In this document: positions 38,045-51,055 of the stretch, piece after piece
Position numbering within the stretch: position 1 is the first letter of the stretch
How the letters are laid out: every line of letters begins with the position of its first letter
Assembly: GCF_029227915.1 (NCBI RefSeq)
Contig: NC_079875.1
Coordinates: 42,181,201-42,245,200, forward strand
From: Hydractinia symbiolongicarpus
Taxonomy: Eukaryota; Cnidaria; Hydrozoa; Anthoathecata; Hydractiniidae
DNA length: 64,000 nt
Reading direction: 5' to 3'
Position numbers and translations under genes: made by a program
The notes under the pieces: model-generated
The model's database searches: none
The model's input: the letters and a program-made list of their open reading frames with translations, nothing else
What the model was told of the DNA's origin: nothing

Positions 38045-39203
38045 ATTTAAAAAATCGTTCGGGAATTGAGTTTACTCCCTGGGTACTTTCTTTGTATACA
38101 TTCGACTATACAGGCCAAGCCCGGGATTTACGGGAAATCGCGGGTTTTCGTTTGCCGGCGATTAAACCTCTCTCATTAAGCGTCTCATCAAAAATGAAAA
38201 CTTTTTTAAAAACTACAAGTCTCATGCGTTTTAGTGGTGAAAAAATAATTTAAAAAATCGTTCGGGAAATGAGTTTACTCCCTGGGTACTTTCTTTGTAT
38301 ACTTTTGACTGTACGGGCGGAGTCCGGGATTTACGGGAAATCGCGGGTTTTCGTTTGCCAGCGATTAAACCTCTTTTATTCAGTGTCCCATCAAAAATGA
38401 AAACATTTTTGAAAATACAAGTCTCATGCGTTTTAGTGGTGAAAAAATAATTTATAAAATCGTTTGGGAAATGAGTTTACTCCCTGGGTACTTTCTTTGT
38501 ATATATTTGACTATACGGGCCGAGTCCGGGATTTAAGGGAAATCGCAGGTTTTCGTTTGCCAGCGATTAAACTTCTTTTATTCAGCGTCCCATCAAAAAT
38601 GAAAACATTTTTGAAAACTACAAGTCTCATGCGTTTTAGTGCTGAAAAGATAATTTAAAAAATCGTTCTGGAAATGAGTTTACTCACAGGGTACTTTCTT
38701 TGTATACATTCGACTATACGGGCCAAGCCAGGGATTTACGGGAAATCGCGGGTTTTCGTTTGCCGGCGATTAAACCTCTTTCATTAGGCGTCTCATCAAA
38801 AATGAAAACATTTTTGAAAACTACAAATCTCATGCGTTTTAGTTGTGAAAAAATAATTTAAAAAATCGTTTGGTAAATGAGTTTACTTCCTAGGTACTTT
38901 CTTTGTATACATTCGACTATACGGGCCAAGCCCGGGATTTACGGGAAGTCGCGGGTTTTCGTTTGCCGGCGATTAAACCACTTTCATTAAGCGTCTCTTA
39001 AAAAATGAAAACATTTCTGAAAACTTCAAGTCTCATGCGTTTTAGTGGTGAAAAAATTATTTAAAAAATCGTTTGGGAAATGAGTTTACTCCCTGGGTAC
39101 TTTCTTTGTATACTTTTGACTATACCGGCAGAGTCCGGGATTTACGGGAAATCGCGGGTTTTCGTTTGCCGGCGATTAAACTTCTTTTATTCAGCGTCTC
39201 ATC
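38045..39203 (+). repeat. Partial copy of the 34.8-35.9 kb segment, ending at the switch
   Basis: Segment from GGGAATTGAG (38,060) follows 34,814 onward at offset 3,246: the CTATACAGGCC core, GGGCGGAGTCC, the GTTTGGG monomer with ATATATTTG, the AGTGCTGAAAAG seam, and the CGTCTCTTAAAAAATG monomer. The last forward monomer starts at 39,056 and stops at phase 148 (39,203). Confidence 0.85.
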
Positions 39204-39274
39204 CGTATAGTCGAATGTATACAAAGAAAGTACCCAGGGGGTAAACTCATTTCCCAAACGATTTTTTAAATTAT
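39056..39274. other. Orientation switch: forward array joined to reversed array
   Basis: The forward unit runs to GCGTCTCATC (39,203), and the next base starts CGTATAGTCGAATG, the reverse complement of phases 71 downward. The right-hand unit reaches phase 1 at 39,274. Phases 1-70 on the left (39,056-39,125) are inverted against 39,205-39,274 on the right, with a 79-base single-copy interval between. Both flanks have CGTTTGGGAAATGAG, yet differ at about five of 70 positions (TTTTGAC against ATTCGAC, ACTCCC against ACCCCC, ATTATTT against ATAATTT). No foreign base is needed at the join; one C could belong to either side. Confidence 0.95.
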
Positions 39275-39489
39275 TTTGTCACCACTAAAACGCATGAGAC
39301 TTGTAGTTTTTAAAAGTGTTTTCATTTTTGATGAGTCGCTGAATAAAAGAGGTTTAATCGCCGGCAAACGAAAACCCGCGATTTCCCGTAAATCCCGGAC
39401 TCGGCCCGTATAGTCAAAAGTATACAAAGAAAGTACCCAGGGAGTAAACTCATTTCCCGAACGATTTTTTAAATTATTATTTCACCACT
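39275..39489 (-). repeat. First full reversed monomer after the switch
   Basis: Carries the GTGACAAAATAA seam (minus strand), a private GCGACTCATC in place of GCGTCTCATC (39,335-39,344) and AAAACACTTTTAAAAAC. It is not a mirror of the forward monomers ending at 39,203. Confidence 0.7.
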
Positions 39490-42338
39490 GAAGCCCATGA
39501 GATTTGTAGTTTTCAGAAATGTTTTCATTTTTGATGAGACGTTTAATGAAAGTGGTTTAATCGCCGGCAAACGAAAACCCGCGATTTCCCGTAAATCCCG
39601 GGCTTGGCCCGTATAGTCAAATGTATACAAAGAAAGTACTCAGGGAGTAAACTCATTGCCCGAACGATTTTTTAAATTATTTTTTCACCACTAAAACGCA
39701 TGAGACTTGTAGTTTTAAAAAATGTTTTCATTTTTGATGAGACGCTTAATAAAAGGGGTTAAATCGCTGGCAAACGAAAACCCGCGATTTCCCGTAAATC
39801 CCGGGCTTGGCCCGTATAGTCGAATGTATACAAAGAAAGTACCCTGTGAGTAAACTCATTTCCAGAACAATTTTTTAAATTATTTTTTCCCCACTAAAAC
39901 GCATGAGGCTTGTAGTTTTCAAAAATGTTTTCATTTTTGTTGAGACGCTTAATGAAAGGGGTTTAATCGCCGGCAAACCAAAACCCGCGATTTCCCGTAA
40001 ATCCCGGGCTTGGCCCGTATAGTCAAAAGTATACAAAGAAAGTACCCAGTGAGTAAACTCATTTCCCGAACGATTTTTTAAATTATTATTTCACCACTAA
40101 AGCCCATGAGACTTGTAGTTTTTAAAAATGTTTTCATTTTTGATGAGACGCTGAATGAAGGTAGTTTAATCGCCGGTAAACGAAAAACCGAAAAACCGCG
40201 ATTTCCCGTAAATCCCGAACTCAGCCCGTATAGTCAAAAGTATACAAAGAAAGTACCCAGGGAGTAAACTCATTTCCCGAACGATTTTTTAAATCATTTT
40301 TTCACCACTAAAACGCATGAGACTTGTAGTTTTTAAAAATGTTTTCATTTTTGATGAGACGCCTAATGAAAGGGGTATAATCGCCCGCAAACCAAAACCC
40401 GCGATTTCCCGTAAATCCCGGGCTTGGCCCGTATAGTCAAATGTATACAAAGAAAGTACTCAGGGAGTAAACTCATTATCCGCACGATTTTTTAAATTAT
40501 TTTTTCACCACTAAAACGCATGAGACTTGTAGTTTTTAAAAATGTTTTCATTTTTGATGAGACGCTTAATAAAAGGGGTTAAATCGCCGGCAAACGAAAA
40601 CCCGCGATTTCCCGTAAATCCCGGGCTTGGCCCGTATAGTCGAATGTATAAAAAGAAAGTACCCTGTGAGTAAACTCATTTCCAGAACAATTTTTTAAAT
40701 TATTTTTTCCCCACTAAAACGCATGAGGCTTGTAGTTTTCAAAAATGTTTTCATTTTTGTTGAGACGCTTAATGAAAGGGGTTTAATCGCCGGCAAACCA
40801 AAACCCGCGATTTCCCGTAAATCCCGGGCTTGGCCCGTATAGTCGAATGTATACAAAGAAAGTACCCAAGGAGTAAACTCATTTCCCGAACGATTTTTAA
40901 AATTATTTTTTCACCACTAAAACATATGAGACTTGTAGTTTTCAGAAATGTTTTCATTTTTGATGAGACGCTTAATGAATGTGGTTTAATCGCCGGCAAA
41001 CGAAAACCCGCCATTTCCCGTAAACCCCGGACTCGGCCCGTATAGTCAAAAGTGTACAAAGAAAGTACCCAGTGAGTAAACTCATTTCCCGAACGATTTT
41101 TTAAATTATTATTTCACCACTAAAGCCCATGAGACTTGTAGTTTTTAAAAATGTTTTCATTTTTGATGAGACGCTGAATAAAGGTAGTTTAATCGCCGGT
41201 AAACTAAAAACCGCGATTTCCCGTAAATCCCGAACTCAGCCCGTATAGTCAAAAGTATACAAAGAAAGTACCCAGGGAGTAAACTCATTTCCCGAACGAT
41301 TTTTTAAATCATTTTTTCACCACTAAAACGCATGAGACTTGTAGTTTACAGAAATGTTCTCATTTTTGATGAGACATTTAATGAAAGTGGTTTAATCGCC
41401 GGCAAACGAAAACCCGCCATTTCCCGTAAATCCCGGGCTTGGCCCGTATAGTCAAAAGTATACAAAGAAAGTACCCTGTGAGTAAACTCATTTTCAGAAC
41501 GATTTTTAAAATTATTTTTTCAGCACTAAAACGTATGAGACTTGTAGTTTTCAGAAATGTTTTCATTTTTGATGAGACGCTTAATGAATGTGGTTTAATC
41601 GCCGGCAAACGAAAACCCGCGATTTTCCGTAAATCCCGGGCTTGGCCCGTATAGTCGAATGTATACAAAGAAAGTACCCTGTGAGTAAACTCATTTCCAA
41701 AACGATTTTTTAAATTATCTTTTCACCACTAAAACGCATGAGACTTGTAGTTTTTAAAAATGTTTTCATTTTTGATGAGACGCTGAATAAAAGAAGTTTA
41801 ATCGACGGCAAACGAAAACCCGCCATTTCCCGTAAACCCCGGACTCGGCCCGTATAGTCAAAAGTATTCAAAGAAGGTACCCAGGGAGTAAACTCATTTC
41901 CCGAACGATTTTTTAAATTATTTTTTCACCACTAAAACGCATTAGACTTGTAGTTTTCAGTAATGTTTTCATTTTTGATGAGACGCTTAATGAAAGTGGT
42001 TTAATCGCCGGCAAACGAAAACCCGCGATTTCTCGTAAATCCCGGGCTTGGCCCGTATAGTCGAATGTATACAAAGAAAGTACCCTGCCAGTAAACTCAT
42101 TTCCAGAACGATGCTTTAAATTATTTTTCACTACTAAAACGCATAAGACTTGTAGTTTTCAAAAATGTTTTCATATTTGATGGGACGCTGAATAAAAGAA
42201 GTTTAATCCCCGGCAAACGAAAACCTGCGATTTCCCGTAAATCCTGGACTCAGCCCGTATAGTCAAAAGTATACAAAGAAAGTACCCAGGGTGTAAACTC
42301 ATTTCCCGAACGATTTTTTAAATTATTATTTCACCACT
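39490..42338 (-). repeat. 14-monomer higher-order repeat, copy A (2,849 bp)
   Basis: Repeats at 42,339-45,187 with offset 2,849. By eye only a handful of differences appear in the whole unit: CTGAAGCCC against CTAAAGCCC, CAGAAATG against CAAAAATG near the left end, GATTTCCCG against GATTCCCCG (40,809/43,658), CTTGTAG against CTTATAG (41,739/44,588 region). The length is 14 x 203 plus 8 from a microduplication at 40,181, minus 1 from a shortened seam near 42,125. Confidence 0.92.
40181..40196 (-). repeat. 8-bp microduplication in a monomer core
   Basis: CGAAAAAC occurs twice in a row where a related monomer has a single copy (near 41,198). The same doubled form is at 43,030-43,045, exactly 2,849 bp on, so it predates the 14-monomer duplication and explains why that unit is 8 bp over. 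Confidence 0.85.
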
Positions 42339-45187
42339 AAAGCCCATGAGATTTGTAGTTTTCAAAAATGTTTTCATTTTTGATGAGACGTTTAATGAAA
42401 GTGGTTTAATCGCCGGCAAACGAAAACCCGCGATTTCCCGTAAATCCCGGGCTTGGCCCGTATAGTCAAATGTATACAAAGAAAGTACTCAGGGAGTAAA
42501 CTCATTGCCCGAACGATTTTTTAAATTATTTTTTCACCACTAAAACGCATGAGACTTGTAGTTTTAAAAAATGTTTTCATTTTTGATGAGACGCTTAATA
42601 AAAGGGGTTAAATCGCTGGCAAACGAAAACCCGCGATTTCCCGTAAATCCCGGGCTTGGCCCGTATAGTCGAATGTATACAAAGAAAGTACCCTGTGAGT
42701 AAACTCATTTCCAGAACAATTTTTTAAATTATTTTTTCCCCACTAAAACGCATGAGGCTTGTAGTTTTCAAAAATGTTTTCATTTTTGTTGAGACGCTTA
42801 ATGAAAGGGGTTTAATCGCCGGCAAACCAAAACCCGCGATTTCCCGTAAATCCCGGGCTTGGCCCGTATAGTCAAAAGTATACAAAGAAAGTACCCAGTG
42901 AGTAAACTCATTTCCCGAACGATTTTTTAAATTATTATTTCACCACTAAAGCCCATGAGACTTGTAGTTTTTAAAAATGTTTTCATTTTTGATGAGACGC
43001 TGAATGAAGGTAGTTTAATCGCCGGTAAACGAAAAACCGAAAAACCGCGATTTCCCGTAAATCCCGAACTCAGCCCGTATAGTCAAAAGTATACAAAGAA
43101 AGTACCCAGGGAGTAAACTCATTTCCCGAACGATTTTTTAAATCATTTTTTCACCACTAAAACGCATGAGACTTGTAGTTTTTAAAAATGTTTTCATTTT
43201 TGATGAGACGCCTAATGAAAGGGGTATAATCGCCCGCAAACCAAAACCCGCGATTTCCCGTAAATCCCGGGCTTGGCCCGTATAGTCAAATGTATACAAA
43301 GAAAGTACTCAGGGAGTAAACTCATTATCCGCACGATTTTTTAAATTATTTTTTCACCACTAAAACGCATGAGACTTGTAGTTTTTAAAAATGTTTTCAT
43401 TTTTGATGAGACGCTTAATAAAAGGGGTTAAATCGCCGGCAAACGAAAACCCGCGATTTCCCGTAAATCCCGGGCTTGGCCCGTATAGTCGAATGTATAA
43501 AAAGAAAGTACCCTGTGAGTAAACTCATTTCCAGAACAATTTTTTAAATTATTTTTTCCCCACTAAAACGCATGAGGCTTGTAGTTTTCAAAAATGTTTT
43601 CATTTTTGTTGAGACGCTTAATGAAAGGGGTTTAATCGCCGGCAAACCAAAACCCGCGATTCCCCGTAAATCCCGGGCTTGGCCCGTATAGTCGAATGTA
43701 TACAAAGAAAGTACCCAAGGAGTAAACTCATTTCCCGAACGATTTTTAAAATTATTTTTTCACCACTAAAACATATGAGACTTGTAGTTTTCAGAAATGT
43801 TTTCATTTTTGATGAGACGCTTAATGAATGTGGTTTAATCGCCGGCAAACGAAAACCCGCCATTTCCCGTAAACCCCGGACTCGGCCCGTATAGTCAAAA
43901 GTGTACAAAGAAAGTACCCAGTGAGTAAACTCATTTCCCGAACGATTTTTTAAATTATTATTTCACCACTAAAGCCCATGAGACTTGTAGTTTTTAAAAA
44001 TGTTTTCATTTTTGATGAGACGCTGAATAAAGGTAGTTTAATCGCCGGTAAACTAAAAACCGCGATTTCCCGTAAATCCCGAACTCAGCCCGTATAGTCA
44101 AAAGTATACAAAGAAAGTACCCAGGGAGTAAACTCATTTCCCGAACGATTTTTTAAATCATTTTTTCACCACTAAAACGCATGAGACTTGTAGTTTACAG
44201 AAATGTTCTCATTTTTGATGAGACATTTAATGAAAGTGGTTTAATCGCCGGCAAACGAAAACCCGCCATTTCCCGTAAATCCCGGGCTTGGCCCGTATAG
44301 TCAAAAGTATACAAAGAAAGTACCCTGTGAGTAAACTCATTTTCAGAACGATTTTTAAAATTATTTTTTCAGCACTAAAACGTATGAGACTTGTAGTTTT
44401 CAGAAATGTTTTCATTTTTGATGAGACGCTTAATGAATGTGGTTTAATCGCCGGCAAACGAAAACCCGCGATTTTCCGTAAATCCCGGGCTTGGCCCGTA
44501 TAGTCGAATGTATACAAAGAAAGTACCCTGTGAGTAAACTCATTTCCAAAACGATTTTTTAAATTATCTTTTCACCACTAAAACGCATGAGACTTATAGT
44601 TTTTAAAAATGTTTTCATTTTTGATGAGACGCTGAATAAAAGAAGTTTAATCGACGGCAAACGAAAACCCGCCATTTCCCGTAAACCCCGGACTCGGCCC
44701 GTATAGTCAAAAGTATTCAAAGAAGGTACCCAGGGAGTAAACTCATTTCCCGAACGATTTTTTAAATTATTTTTTCACCACTAAAACGCATTAGACTTGT
44801 AGTTTTCAGTAATGTTTTCATTTTTGATGAGACGCTTAATGAAAGTGGTTTAATCGCCGGCAAACGAAAACCCGCGATTTCTCGTAAATCCCGGGCTTGG
44901 CCCGTATAGTCGAATGTATACAAAGAAAGTACCCTGCCAGTAAACTCATTTCCAGAACGATGCTTTAAATTATTTTTCACTACTAAAACGCATAAGACTT
45001 GTAGTTTTCAAAAATGTTTTCATATTTGATGGGACGCTGAATAAAAGAAGTTTAATCCCCGGCAAACGAAAACCTGCGATTTCCCGTAAATCCTGGACTC
45101 AGCCCGTATAGTCAAAAGTATACAAAGAAAGTACCCAGGGTGTAAACTCATTTCCCGAACGATTTTTTAAATTATTATTTCACCACT
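42339..45187 (-). repeat. 14-monomer higher-order repeat, copy B (2,849 bp)
   Basis: Tandem with copy A. Its last 1.1 kb (from about 44,100) is also the start of the 8.93-kb unit, so that segment exists three times in the window (41,251, 44,100 and 53,029 onward). Past about 45,195 the sequence leaves the copy-A pattern (CTTGTTGTTTTC). Confidence 0.92.
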
Positions 45188-45839
45188 AAAGCCCATGAGA
45201 CTTGTTGTTTTCAAAAATGTTTTCATTTTTGATGAGACTCCGAATAAAAGAAGTTTAATCGCCGTCAAACGAAAACCCGCGATTTCCCGAAAATCCCGGG
45301 CTTGGCCCGTATAGTCAAAAGTATACAAAGAAAGTACCCAGGGAGTAAACTCATTTCTCGAACGATTTTTTAAATTATTTTTCTCCACTAAAACGCATGA
45401 GATTTGTAGTTTTCAAAAATGTTTTCATTTTTGATGAGACGCTTAATGAAAGGGGTTTATTCGGCGGAAAATGAAAAGCCGCGATTTCCCGTAAATCACG
45501 GGTTTGGCCCGTATAGTCGAATGTATACAAAGAAAGTACCCTGTGAGTAAACTCATTTCCAGAACGATTTTTTAAATTATTTTTTCACCACTAAAGCCCA
45601 TGAGACTTGTTGTTTTCAAAAATGTTTTCATTTTTGATGAGACTCCGAATAAAAGAAGTTTAATCGCCGTCAAACGAAAACCCGCGATTTCCCGAAAATC
45701 CCGGGCTTGGTCCGTATAGTCAAAAGTATACAAAGAAAGTACCCAGGGAGTAAACTCATTTCCCGAACGATTTTTTAAATCATTTTTTCACCACTAAAAC
45801 GCATGAGACTTGTAGTTTACAGAAATGTTCTCATTTTTG

Positions 45840-46660
45840 ATGAGACATTTAATGAAAGTGGTTTAATCGCCGGCAAACGAAAACCCGCCATTTCCCGTAA
45901 ATCCCGGGCTTAGCCCGTATAGTCAAAAGTATACAAAGAAAGTACCCTGTGAGTAAACTCATTTTCAGAACGATTTTTAAAATTATTTTTTCAGCACTAA
46001 AACGTATGAGACTTGTAGTTTTCAGAAATGTTTTCATTTTTGATGAGACGCTTAATGAATTTGGTTTAATCGCCGGCAAACGAAAACCCGCGATTTTCCG
46101 TAAATCCCGGGCTTGGCCCGTATAGTCGAATGTATACAAAGAAAGTACCCTGTGAGTAAACTCATTTCCAAAACGATTTTTTAAATTATCTTTTCACCAC
46201 TAAAACGCATGAGACTTGTAGTTTTTAAAAATGTTTTCATTTTTGATGAGACGCTGAATAAAAGAAGTTTAATCGACGGCAAACGAAAACCCGCCATTTC
46301 CCGTAAACCTCGGACTCGGCCCGTATAGTCAAAAGTATACAAAGAAAGTACCCTGTGAGTAAACTAATTTTCAGAACGATTTTTAAAATTATTTTTTCAG
46401 CACTAAAACGTATGAGACTTGTAGTTTTCAGTAATGTTTTCATTTTTGATGAGACGCTTAATGAATGTGGTTTAATCGCCGGCTAACGAAAACCCGCGAT
46501 TTTCCGTAAATCCCGGGCTTGGCCCGTATAGTCGAATGTATACAAAGAAAGTACCCTGTGAGTAAACTCATTTCCAAAACGATTTTTTAAATTATCTTTT
46601 CACCACTAAAACGCATGAGACTTGTAGTTTTTAAAAATGTTTTCATTTTTGATGAGACGC
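45840..46660 (-). repeat. Tandem dimer of about 406 bp x 2
   Basis: The pair TTTTCAGAACGATTTTTAAAA monomer plus TTTCCAAAACG monomer is repeated (45,960 and 46,367; 46,167 and 46,574). It recurs at +9,132 in copy B of the large unit (55,090-55,710), so it predates that duplication. Confidence 0.8.
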
Positions 46661-49600
46661 TGAATAAAAGAAGTTTAATCGACGGCAAACGAAAACCCGC
46701 CATTTCCCGTAAACCCCGGACTCGGCCCGTATAGTCAAAAGTATTCAAAGAAGGTACCCAGGGAGTAAACTCATTTCCCGAACGATTTTTTAAATTATTT
46801 TTTCACCACTAAAACGCATTAGACTTGTAGTTTTCAGTAATGTTTTCATTTTTGATGAGACGCTTAATGAAAGTGGTTTAATCGCCGGCAAACGAAAACC
46901 CGCGATTTCTCGTAAATCCCGGGCTTGGCCCGTATAGTCGAATGTATACAAAGAAAGTACCCTGCCAGTAAACTCATTTCCAGAACGATGTTTTAAATTA
47001 TTTTTCACTACTAAAACGCATAAGACTTGTAGTTTTCAAAAATGTTTTCATATTTGATGGGACGCTGAATAAAAGAAGTTTAATCCCCGGCAAACGAAAA
47101 CCTGCGATTTCCCGTAAATCCAGGACTCAGCCCGTATAGTCAAAAGTATACAAAGAAAGTACCCAGGGTGTAAACTCATTTCCCGAACGATTTTTTAAAT
47201 TATTATTTCACCACTAAAGCCCATGAGACTTGTTGTTTTCAAAAATGTTTTCATTTTTGATGAGACTCCAAATAAAAGAAGTTTAATCGCCGTCAAACGA
47301 AAACCCGCGATTTCCCGAAAATCCCGGGCTTGGCCCGTATACTCAAAAGTATACAAAGAAAGTACCCAGGGGGTAAACTCATTTCCCAAATGATTTTTTA
47401 AATTATTTTGTCACCACTAAAACGCATGAGACTTGTAGTTTTCAAAAGTGTTTTCATTTTTGATGGGACGCTGAATAAAAGAAGTTTAATCGCCGGCAAA
47501 CGAAAACCCGCGATTTCCCGTAAATCCCGGGCTTGGCCCGTATAGTTGAATGTATCTAAAGAAAGTACCCAGGGAGTAAACTCATTTCTCGAACGATTTT
47601 TTAAATTATTTTTTCTCCACTAAAACGCATGAGATTTGTAGTTTTCAAAAATGTTTTCATTTTTGATGAGACGGTTAATGAAAGGGGTTTATTCGGCGGA
47701 AAATGAAAAGCCACGATTTCCCGTAAATCACGGGTTTGGCCCGTATAGTCAAATGTATACAAAGAAAGTACCCAGGGGGTAAACTCATTTCCCAAATGAT
47801 TTTTTAAATTATTTTGTCACCACTAAAACGCATGAGACTTGTAGTTTTCAAAAGTGTTTTCATTTTTGATGAGACGCTGAATAAGAGAAGTTTAATCGCC
47901 GGCAAACGAAAACCCACGATTTCCCGAAAATCCCGGGCTTGGCCCGTATAGTCGAATGTATACAAAGAAAGTACCCAGGGAGTAAACTCATTTCCCGAAC
48001 GATTTTTTAAATTATTTTTTCACCACTAAAACGCATGAGACTTGTAGTTTTCAAAAATGTTTTCATTTTTGATGAGACGCTTAATGAAAGGGGTTTAATA
48101 GCCGGCCAACCAAAACCCGCGATTTCCCGTAAATCCCGGGCTTGGCCCGTACAGTCGAATGTATACATAGAAAGTACCCAAGGAGTAAACTCATTTCCCG
48201 AACGATTTTTAAAATTATTTTTTCACCACTAAAACATATGAGACTTGTAGTTTTCAGAAATGTTTTCATTTTTGATGAGACGCTTAATGAATGTGGTTTA
48301 ATCGCCGGCAAACGAAAACCCGCGATTTTCCGTAAATCCCGGACTTGGCCCGCATAGTCGAATGTATACAAAGAAAGTACCCTGTGAGTAAAATCATTTC
48401 CAAAACGATATTTTAAATTATCTTTTCACCACTAAAACGCATGAGACTTGTAGTTTTTAAAAATGTTTTCATTTTTGATGAGACGCTGAATAAAATAAGT
48501 TTAATCGACGGCAAACGAAAACCCGCCATTTCCCGTAAACCCCGGACTCGGCCCGTATAGTCAAAAGTATACAAAGAAGGTACCCAGGGAGTAAACTCAT
48601 TTCCCGAACGATTTTTTAAATTATTTTTTTACCACTAAAACGCATTAGACTTGTAGTTTTCAGTAATGTTTTCATTTTTGATGAGACGCTTAATGAAAGT
48701 GGTTTAATCGCCGGCAAACGAAAACCCGCGATTTCTCGTAAATCCCGGGCTTGGCCCGTATAGTCGAATGTATACAAAGAAAGTACCCTGCCAGTAAACT
48801 CATTTCCAGAACGTTGTTTTAAATTATTTTTTCACTACTAAAACGCATAAGACTTGTAGTTTTCAAAAATGTTTTCATATTTGATGGGACGCTGAATAAA
48901 AGAAGTTTAATCCCCGGCAAACGAAAACCTGCGATTTCCCGTAAATCCAGGACTCAGCCCGTATAGTCAAAAGTATACAAAGAAAGTACCCAGGGTGTAA
49001 ACTCATTTCCCGAACAATTTTTTAAATTATTATTTCACCACTAAAGCCCATGAGACTTGTTGTTTTCAAAAATGTTTTCATTTTTGATGAGACTCCGAAT
49101 AAAAGAAGTTTAATCGCCGTCAAACGAAAACCCACGATTTCCCGAAAATCCCGGGCTTGGCCCGTATAGTCAAAAGTATACAAAGAAAGTACCCAGGGGG
49201 TAAACTCATTTCCCAAATGATTTTTTAAATTATTTTGTCACCACTAAAACGCATGAGACTTGTAGTTTTCAAAAGTGTTTTCATTTTTGATGGGACGCTG
49301 AATAAAAGAAGTTTAATCGCCGGCAAACGAAAACCCGCGATTTCCCGTAAATCCCGGGTTTGGCCCGTATAGTTGAATGTATCTAAAGAAAGTACCCAGG
49401 GAGTAAACTCATTTCTCGAACGATTTTTTAAATTATTTTTTCTCCACTAAAACGCATGAGATTTGTAGTTTTCAAAAATGTTTTCATTTTTGATGAGACG
49501 CTTAATGAAAGGGGTTTATTCGGCGGAAAATGAAAAGCCGCGATTTCCCGTAAATCACGGGTTTGGCCCGTATAGTCGAATGTATACAAAGATAGTACCC

Positions 49601-50239
49601 TGAGAGTAAACTCATTTCCAGAACAATTTTTTAAATTATTTTTTCACCACTAAAACGCATAAGACTTCTAGTTTTTAAAAATGTTTTCATTTTTGATGAG
49701 ACGCTGAATAAAAGAAGTTTAATCGCCGGCAAACGAAAACCCACGATTTCCCGAAAATCCCGGGCTTGGCCCGTATAGTCGAATGTATACAAAGAAAGTA
49801 CCCAGGGAGTAAACTCATTTCCCGAACGATTTTTTAAATTATTTTTTCACCACTAAAACGTATGAGACTTGTAGTTTTCAGAAATGTTTTCATTTTTGAT
49901 GAGACGCTTAATGAATGTGGTTTAATCGCCGGCAAACGAAAACCCGCGATTTTCCGTAAATCCCGGGCTTGACCCGTATAGTCGAATGTATACAAAGAAA
50001 GTACCCTGTGAGTAAACTCATTTCCAAAACGATTTTTTAAATTATCTTTTCACCACTAAAACGCATGAGACTTGTAGTTTTTAAAAATGTTTTCATTTTT
50101 GATGAGACGCTGAATAAAAGAAGTTTAATCGACGTCAAACGAAAACCCGCCATTTCCCGTAAACCCCGGACTCGGCCCGTATAGTCAAAAGTATACAAAG
50201 AAGGTACCCAGGGAGTAAACTCATTTCCCGAAGGATTTT

Positions 50240-51055
50240 TTAAATTATTTTTTCACCACTAAAACGCATTAGACTTGTAGTTTTCAGAAATGTTTTCATT
50301 TTTGATGAGACGCTTAATGAAAGTGGTTTAATCGCCGGCAAACGAAAACCCGCGATTTCCCGTAAATCCCGGGCTTGGCCCGTATAGTCGAATGTATACA
50401 AAGAAAGTACCCTGCGAGTAAACTCATTTCCAGAACGATGTTTTAAATTATTTTTTCACTACTAAAACGCATAAGACTTGTAGTTTTCAAAAATGTTTTC
50501 ATATTTGATGGGACGCTGAATAAAAGAAGTTTAATCCCCGGCAAACGAAAACCTGCGATTTCCCGTAAATCCAGGACTCAGCCCGTATAGTCAAAAGTAT
50601 ACAAAGAAATTACCCATGGTGTAAACTCATTTCACGAACGATTTTTTAAATTATTATTTCACCACTAAAACGCATGAGACTTGTAGTTTTCAGAAATGTT
50701 TTCATTTTTGATGAGACGCTTAATGAAAGTGGTTTAATCGCCGGCAAACGAAAACCCGCGATTTCCCGTAAATCCCGGGCTTGGCCCGTATAGTCGAATG
50801 TATACAAAAAAAGTACCCTGCGAGTAAACTCATTTCCAGAACGATGTTTTAAATTATTTTTTCACTACTAAAACGCATAAGACTTGTAGTTTTCAAAAAT
50901 GTTTTCATATTTGATGGGACGCTGAATAAAAGAAGTTTAATCCCCGGCAAACGAAAACCTGCGATTTCCCGTAAATCCAGGACTCAGCCCGTATAGTCAA
51001 AAGTATACAAAGAAATTACCCATGGTGTAAACTCATTTCACGAACGATTTTTTAA
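50240..51055 (-). repeat. Tandem dimer, 406 bp x 2
   Basis: The marker ATTACCCATGGTG lies at 50,610 and 51,016, 406 bp apart, and the CTTAATGAAAGTGG monomer precedes each. It is also double in copy B (59,335 and 59,741), so it predates the 8.93-kb duplication; a single related unit is at 62,583. Confidence 0.8.

Larger units (their letters stand above)
1..39203 (+). repeat. Satellite array, left arm, about 193 forward monomers of 203 bp
   Basis: Head-to-tail copies of one 203-bp unit run without interruption. The seam motif ATAATTT recurs at 1, 204, 407, 610, 813, 1016, 1218, 1421, 1624, 1827, 2030 and onward, so spacing is 203 bp apart from small indels. Variants private to this arm include a GTGCAAAAAT seam (near 2,025, 5,865, 10,325) and a GATATCGCGGG core (12,581 onward). 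Monomers vary by scattered substitutions, while higher-order blocks repeat almost exactly. No transposon, gene or unique spacer was seen. This is a non-coding satellite; a centromeric or heterochromatic location is inferred from its form only. Confidence 0.97.

Noticed and set aside
39203-39204. Transposon or other insertion causing the polarity switch
   Set aside because: Satellite sequence meets satellite sequence directly; no inserted bases, target-site duplication or terminal inverted repeats are visible.
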